Source: an uncultured Bryobacterales bacterium (GTDB lineage Bacteria; Acidobacteriota; Terriglobia; Bryobacterales; UBA6623). Taken from it: a stretch of DNA of 10,126 nt. Numbering within the stretch: position 1 is the first letter of the stretch; each line of letters begins with the position of its first letter. The stretch lies in the NCBI GenBank assembly GCA_946887065.1, contig CAMPKL010000080.1, positions 1 through 10,126 of the forward strand, given 5' to 3'. The notes under the pieces are model-generated. The model was not told the DNA's origin, did not search any database, and saw only the letters and a list, made by a program, of their open reading frames with translations. A program made the position numbers and the translations under genes. This document shows positions 6,755-10,126 of this stretch, piece after piece.

Positions 6755-8716
6755 CTACTCTCTCGCCAGGACAACTGGGGCCTGTTCGGCTCCGGCGATC
6801 GCCCGGAAGAAATCCCGCACCGCGGCATACCCATCGGGCGGTATCTCGGCGTTTCGCACGGTCAGCTCCCGGGCGAACGCGAGTACGCCGTCCTTGACCG
6901 CCCACGACGCGGAATAGTCGCCGAACTCTGTGTGCAATTCGACGTCCGCGGGCTTCTCGTCCACCGCATAGCCTTGCGGTAGCGAAAACCGGATCGTCTC
7001 GCGGACGGCATTCGCCTCCAACACGACCGGGTGCACTCGTTCCGCATCCGTCAGGTACGTGCCTGAACGCCGTTCCACGATCGCCGGCTTAAATACCAAC
7101 AGCCGCCCGGCGATCGACTGGGCGTAGCGCGGCGCTGCAAACTGCACCGCCAAATGGAACGCTCCGCGCGGATCGTCATTCACTTCGACCGCGCTTACGG
7201 CCGCAGCAGGCGCTCCCCGCGTGATCCATCTTTCGATGATGCTCCGGTATTCGGCTTCCGAACCGCGGCTTCGCAAGGCGCGGTTTTCCGCCCCCGATTG
7301 GCCAATGGATCGCTCAGTCAGCGAAACGTCAATGCCTCCCTCAGCGGACAGTGCGACCGTGGCTTCGCGCTCGACGCGATTCTGCTCTGGCGCAGCCGCC
7401 GGAACGCGAATCAACAGCCCGTTCGCCGGCGCCGTTAGCAGCGCCCAACTATCTTGTTCGTGCGCCGGTAAAAGTCCCAGGGGCGTGTAGGGGTCAGTAG
7501 GATCGAACAGCACCAGCCGTCCGAAACCATCCCACTCGCCTACCGCCGCGGACTCGATCTCGTCCGGTGCATCGATCGCCACAATCACGTGATTGAACTG
7601 ATGGGGCGAAGGCCATTCCTCGCGAACGTACCGCCGGTCGCCCGAATAGATCGCCACTAAATAAGATCGGATTCCTACGGACTTCAACATGGACCGCATG
7701 AGAGTGACCTTATCCTTGCAGTCGCCATAGAGATTCCGCAGAACTTGCGGCGCCGGGTGCGGCGTGTAGCCGCCGCCGCGTCCCGTCCCGATCTGGATCG
7801 AAACATAGGTCACGCCCTGCACGAACTCGGCGATTGTCCTTACCTTCTCCCAAGCGCCGCCGGCGTCTGCGGTCAGTTCCTGCGCCTTTTGGGCGACCAC
7901 GGCGTCGGGTTCCATGCCCGGAGCACTTCGGTCATTGAGCCATGCGCCGACCGTGCTCCATTCCGCGAAGCTCATTTCAGCGCTGGCGCCGGGCGGCGGA
8001 AAATACGTAGCGGCCAAGCGCGGCGCCAGCGCCGAAAAGGTCGGACTCGCCGCCTCGCGGCGAATGGGAGCAAGATCTCGTAGTTCCCAGGTGTAGCGCG
8101 AGCCCTGCACCAGAGGTTCAATCGGCGGCGCGTTTAGGGTCGCCGCCTGCGCGGTCCCGCCCGGCGGTAGGTCCATCGTGAAGCGGGCGGTCAGCGCCGG
8201 CAAGTCACTTTGGAAGCCGTACACGAACTGCGCAAAAATTGAACGCCGCTCCAGTATGGACTCGAAGCCGAAAACCGAGCCGGGGTCTGCCTGGCCTTCG
8301 GCCGAAAGCATCTGTATCCGCGCCTCGTCGTAGAAGTTGTTGTTCGACAACGAGGCTTCAATGATGTCCTTCTTGTCCAGCGCTTTATGCCCGCCCGAGG
8401 GAAAAACGATCCAGCCCTCAAGCTGACGCACGCGGTCCGTGTCCGTGGTGTAGACGATCCGTTCTGCGGCGCGCCTGTCTCCGCCGCGTTGCAGCACGCG
8501 AATGGCGCCGCGCCGGGACACTGTCACCCTTCCGGCGCCGTCGATGCGCACGGTCTCGTCGTCCAGCAAAACCACAGCCTCGACGTCCGATTCGTAATCT
8601 GGAATCTGTCGCGAAGCGACTTCCTTCAACCATTCCGGCGGCGAATCCGCGCCGAAGACAAGCCCTGAAAAGACGAGGGTCCAAGCAGCGAGGCATAGGC
8701 GCGGCACGGAGTTCAC
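6755..8716 (-). CDS. Secreted DUF3857/transglutaminase-like protein, triad intact
   Basis: A 653-residue protein with an N-terminal signal peptide (LCLAAWTLVFSGLVFG, probable cleavage before Ala-Asp near residue 23), so it is exported to the periplasm or cell surface. A long beta-rich region resembling DUF3857 (about 40-240) precedes a transglutaminase-like core. The papain-type triad is visible: Cys333 in YGDCKDK, His376 in QFNHVIVAI and Asp405 in LFDPTDP. A second beta-rich domain follows to the C-terminus. Members of this superfamily are peptidases, amidases or acyl-transferases; the actual substrate is unknown. The GTG at 8716 is preferred because it overlaps the upstream gene's stop as GTGA (4 nt), with GGAGG (8723-8719) just before it, and it begins right at the signal peptide. 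A GTG at 8707 is also possible. The open frame extends further upstream, but only over the neighbouring gene in another frame. It is the second gene of a unit with the transglutaminase-fold protein to its right. Confidence 0.85.
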   Translation of the reverse strand: MNSVPRLCLAAWTLVFSGLVFGADSPPEWLKEVASRQIPDYESDVEAVVLLDDETVRIDGAGRVTVSRRGAIRVLQRGGDRRAAERIVYTTDTDRVRQLEGWIVFPSGGHKALDKKDIIEASLSNNNFYDEARIQMLSAEGQADPGSVFGFESILERRSIFAQFVYGFQSDLPALTARFTMDLPPGGTAQAATLNAPPIEPLVQGSRYTWELRDLAPIRREAASPTFSALAPRLAATYFPPPGASAEMSFAEWSTVGAWLNDRSAPGMEPDAVVAQKAQELTADAGGAWEKVRTIAEFVQGVTYVSIQIGTGRGGGYTPHPAPQVLRNLYGDCKDKVTLMRSMLKSVGIRSYLVAIYSGDRRYVREEWPSPHQFNHVIVAIDAPDEIESAAVGEWDGFGRLVLFDPTDPYTPLGLLPAHEQDSWALLTAPANGLLIRVPAAAPEQNRVEREATVALSAEGGIDVSLTERSIGQSGAENRALRSRGSEAEYRSIIERWITRGAPAAAVSAVEVNDDPRGAFHLAVQFAAPRYAQSIAGRLLVFKPAIVERRSGTYLTDAERVHPVVLEANAVRETIRFSLPQGYAVDEKPADVELHTEFGDYSASWAVKDGVLAFARELTVRNAEIPPDGYAAVRDFFRAIAGAEQAPVVLARE

Positions 8717-10126
8717 TGCCTCCGCCGCGCCGTCAGCATGTGCTGGTCGTTCTGGTGCTGGTTGTCGAAGATAGCCTTCACCTGCGGATAAGCGTCCCGC
8801 GGGAAGATCACCGCGCCGCCTCCGCCCCATGTGAAGTTGCGCTCGTAGCTGAAGGTGACGCCGTCCTGGTGAGAAAGCTGTATCCCGTACGAGCCCACGT
8901 CTTGGGCGCGGAAGGATTTCGGAGTGTCAGGCGTCTCCAATTGGAAATCGTCAGGAAGGCTGATCGTGTATCGATCCGTCTCCGTCCAGGGATAATCGAA
9001 GTAGATGTCTTGTTCGCGATCATTAACCGCGAAGCGCGGATTCGCGTTCTTCATTCCGTAGTTCGGCTGGATGAACAACCGTTGGCCGGTCCCTGCTGCG
9101 TATCCTGGGACGCGAATCGAGTAGGAGTATCCGAAGATGCCCTCCCGCGAATCGGCGTTGCGAATCGCGATGTCCGTTACTTGCGCGCCAGCAAGCCGGC
9201 TGGTCAACAGATCTTCGACGCGATCGATGCGCTCGCGCTCTGAGAGCCCGTCATAGATCCGCTTGGCGTCTACTCCGCGGTGTCCGGTGTAGGTGTGGGT
9301 TACCTCGCCGACCAGGGTTCCATCCGGCTCAAGCGTGAACGTACCTTCCCGCAGGGACCTGCTGCGAGCCGGCTCTGCAATCGCCGTCTGCACCCATTCC
9401 ACCGACTTCGGCTTGGCATCCGTGATCAAAGCCGCGACGCCCTCGTGGCTCCAACGCAGCATTCCCGGCTCCAGATACGGATTAGATAAGTCATGGAACT
9501 CCCATGTCCCGTCTACCCTGGTGGCCGCGATCAGATCGTCCAGAAAATACGGATTTAAGAAGTTGATATTGAAGAACGTCTCGGAGCGGTCAGAGACCAC
9601 CGCCGGCCGCGCTTCGACTCCGGCCGCACTCGCCAGCGCCACAAGCAACATATTGATGTCGCGGCCCGTGCCCATGCCGCGGCTCAACGTATCGGAGGGC
9701 TTCTTGTTTTGCGTTGCATTGGCCCGCTCCTCCGCCGTCACATCCGAACGATCGCCGCTCAGCGAACGGATCTCAGTGAAGCAAAACTCTCGCAAGCGTT
9801 GTACCTTCTCGGCATCGCTCGATGCGCCCGAGGTGATGCGAACCGCAGTGTCCTTGACCTGCTTGTCTTCGCGAATCTCCTCCTTGAGCGCATCGAAGAC
9901 CTCCTTGCCGTACTGTTGCCAGAACCGCTCCGGATCCATTAACTTGTCGCGTTCGTAATAGACCAGCGCCCACTTGCGGACCGCTAACTCCGGGGGCATC
10001 GAGGGCTCCGGCCGAAAGGCGGGCATGTTTTGAGTCTCCATGCGGGTGTAGATCGTCAGGCCATGCTGATCCTGCGTCCAGGGCCCGAACTGACAGCCGA
10101 AGTCCTGCGTACGCATGTAATATCCG
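8713..10126 (-). CDS. Transglutaminase-fold protein with degenerate active site (5' end outside window)
   Basis: The frame is open through the right edge (Gly-Tyr-Tyr codons precede the Met at 10116), so about 470 C-terminal residues of a longer protein are visible. The missing N-terminus probably holds a signal peptide and DUF3857-like domain, as in relatives. Counting from the Met at 10116, the core GMGTGRDINMLLVALASAAG (147-166) aligns with the Cys region of the neighbouring protein, but the nucleophile position is Gly151. The His position aligns with Asp194 in FLDDLIAA. Only the Asp, in FHDLSNPYLEPG (Asp209), is kept. It is therefore probably a non-catalytic transglutaminase fold. A beta-rich domain follows (SYSIRVPGY, YFDYPWTETDRY, FTWGGGGAVIFP). 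The gene ends in TGA overlapping the GTG of the next gene, so the two are translated together and may act as partners. Reading is uninterrupted, so it is not a pseudogene by frame. Confidence 0.82.
   Translation of the reverse strand, partial: GYYMRTQDFGCQFGPWTQDQHGLTIYTRMETQNMPAFRPEPSMPPELAVRKWALVYYERDKLMDPERFWQQYGKEVFDALKEEIREDKQVKDTAVRITSGASSDAEKVQRLREFCFTEIRSLSGDRSDVTAEERANATQNKKPSDTLSRGMGTGRDINMLLVALASAAGVEARPAVVSDRSETFFNINFLNPYFLDDLIAATRVDGTWEFHDLSNPYLEPGMLRWSHEGVAALITDAKPKSVEWVQTAIAEPARSRSLREGTFTLEPDGTLVGEVTHTYTGHRGVDAKRIYDGLSERERIDRVEDLLTSRLAGAQVTDIAIRNADSREGIFGYSYSIRVPGYAAGTGQRLFIQPNYGMKNANPRFAVNDREQDIYFDYPWTETDRYTISLPDDFQLETPDTPKSFRAQDVGSYGIQLSHQDGVTFSYERNFTWGGGGAVIFPRDAYPQVKAIFDNQHQNDQHMLTARRRQ

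Noticed and set aside
6525..6755. Molybdenum-cofactor riboswitch upstream of the molybdopterin-binding protein
   Set aside because: The best promoter leaves a leader of only about 45 nt, too short for that RNA. The dyads further upstream do not resemble its known architecture as far as I can judge.
6631..6834. Possible small minus-strand gene of 67 codons over the intergenic region
   Set aside because: More than a third lies out of frame inside the transglutaminase gene, no ribosome site supports its start, and its translation has no recognisable feature.

Overview
The window is GC-rich, gene-dense bacterial chromosome: seven complete or nearly complete protein genes fill almost all of it, plus one gene cut by each edge in part (guaB at the left, a transglutaminase-fold protein at the right). 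I see no rRNA, tRNA, CRISPR array, insertion sequence or integrase. The combination of a Tat-exported Gfo/Idh/MocA oxidoreductase, DUF3857-type secreted transglutaminase-fold proteins in tandem, a double-PilZ protein and a DUF255 thioredoxin-fold protein suggests an Acidobacteriota-like genome, perhaps of the Bryobacterales/Solibacter group. That placement is an inference from gene content and style, not a search result.

Layout, left to right. Positions 1-830 (minus) hold the N-terminal 276 codons of IMP dehydrogenase (guaB), with a sigma70-like promoter placed so close that its mRNA should be leaderless. Divergent from it, 910-3027 (plus) encodes a large DUF255/YyaL (SPATA20-type) thioredoxin-fold protein. 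Its stop overlaps by 8 nt the end of a convergent minus-strand pair: a DUF72 (YecE-like) protein at 3683-4405, followed 33 nt downstream by a double-PilZ protein at 3020-3649. A 51-bp divergent promoter region with overlapping -10 boxes separates DUF72 from a Tat-signal Gfo/Idh/MocA oxidoreductase at 4457-5545 (plus). This converges, with a 7-nt gap, on a molybdopterin-binding-fold protein at 5553-6524 (minus). The 230 bp before that gene is the only real non-coding stretch. It is AT-rich and holds a promoter, phased short direct repeats and three dyad symmetries. From 6755 to the right edge, two overlapping minus-strand genes encode transglutaminase-fold proteins. The downstream one keeps the Cys-His-Asp triad; the upstream one has lost the Cys and His.

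There is no single pathway. The genes are mostly housekeeping (purine synthesis), second-messenger sensing (c-di-GMP through PilZ), molybdenum-cofactor-related, and exported or envelope functions. The most notable points are the active/inactive transglutaminase pair with a GTGA overlap, the promoters placed against start codons, the stand-alone MoeA-like protein ending where related proteins continue into a nucleotidyltransferase, and the structured intergenic region at 6597-6734. I do not see a clear defence system or a wholly new multi-gene system here.
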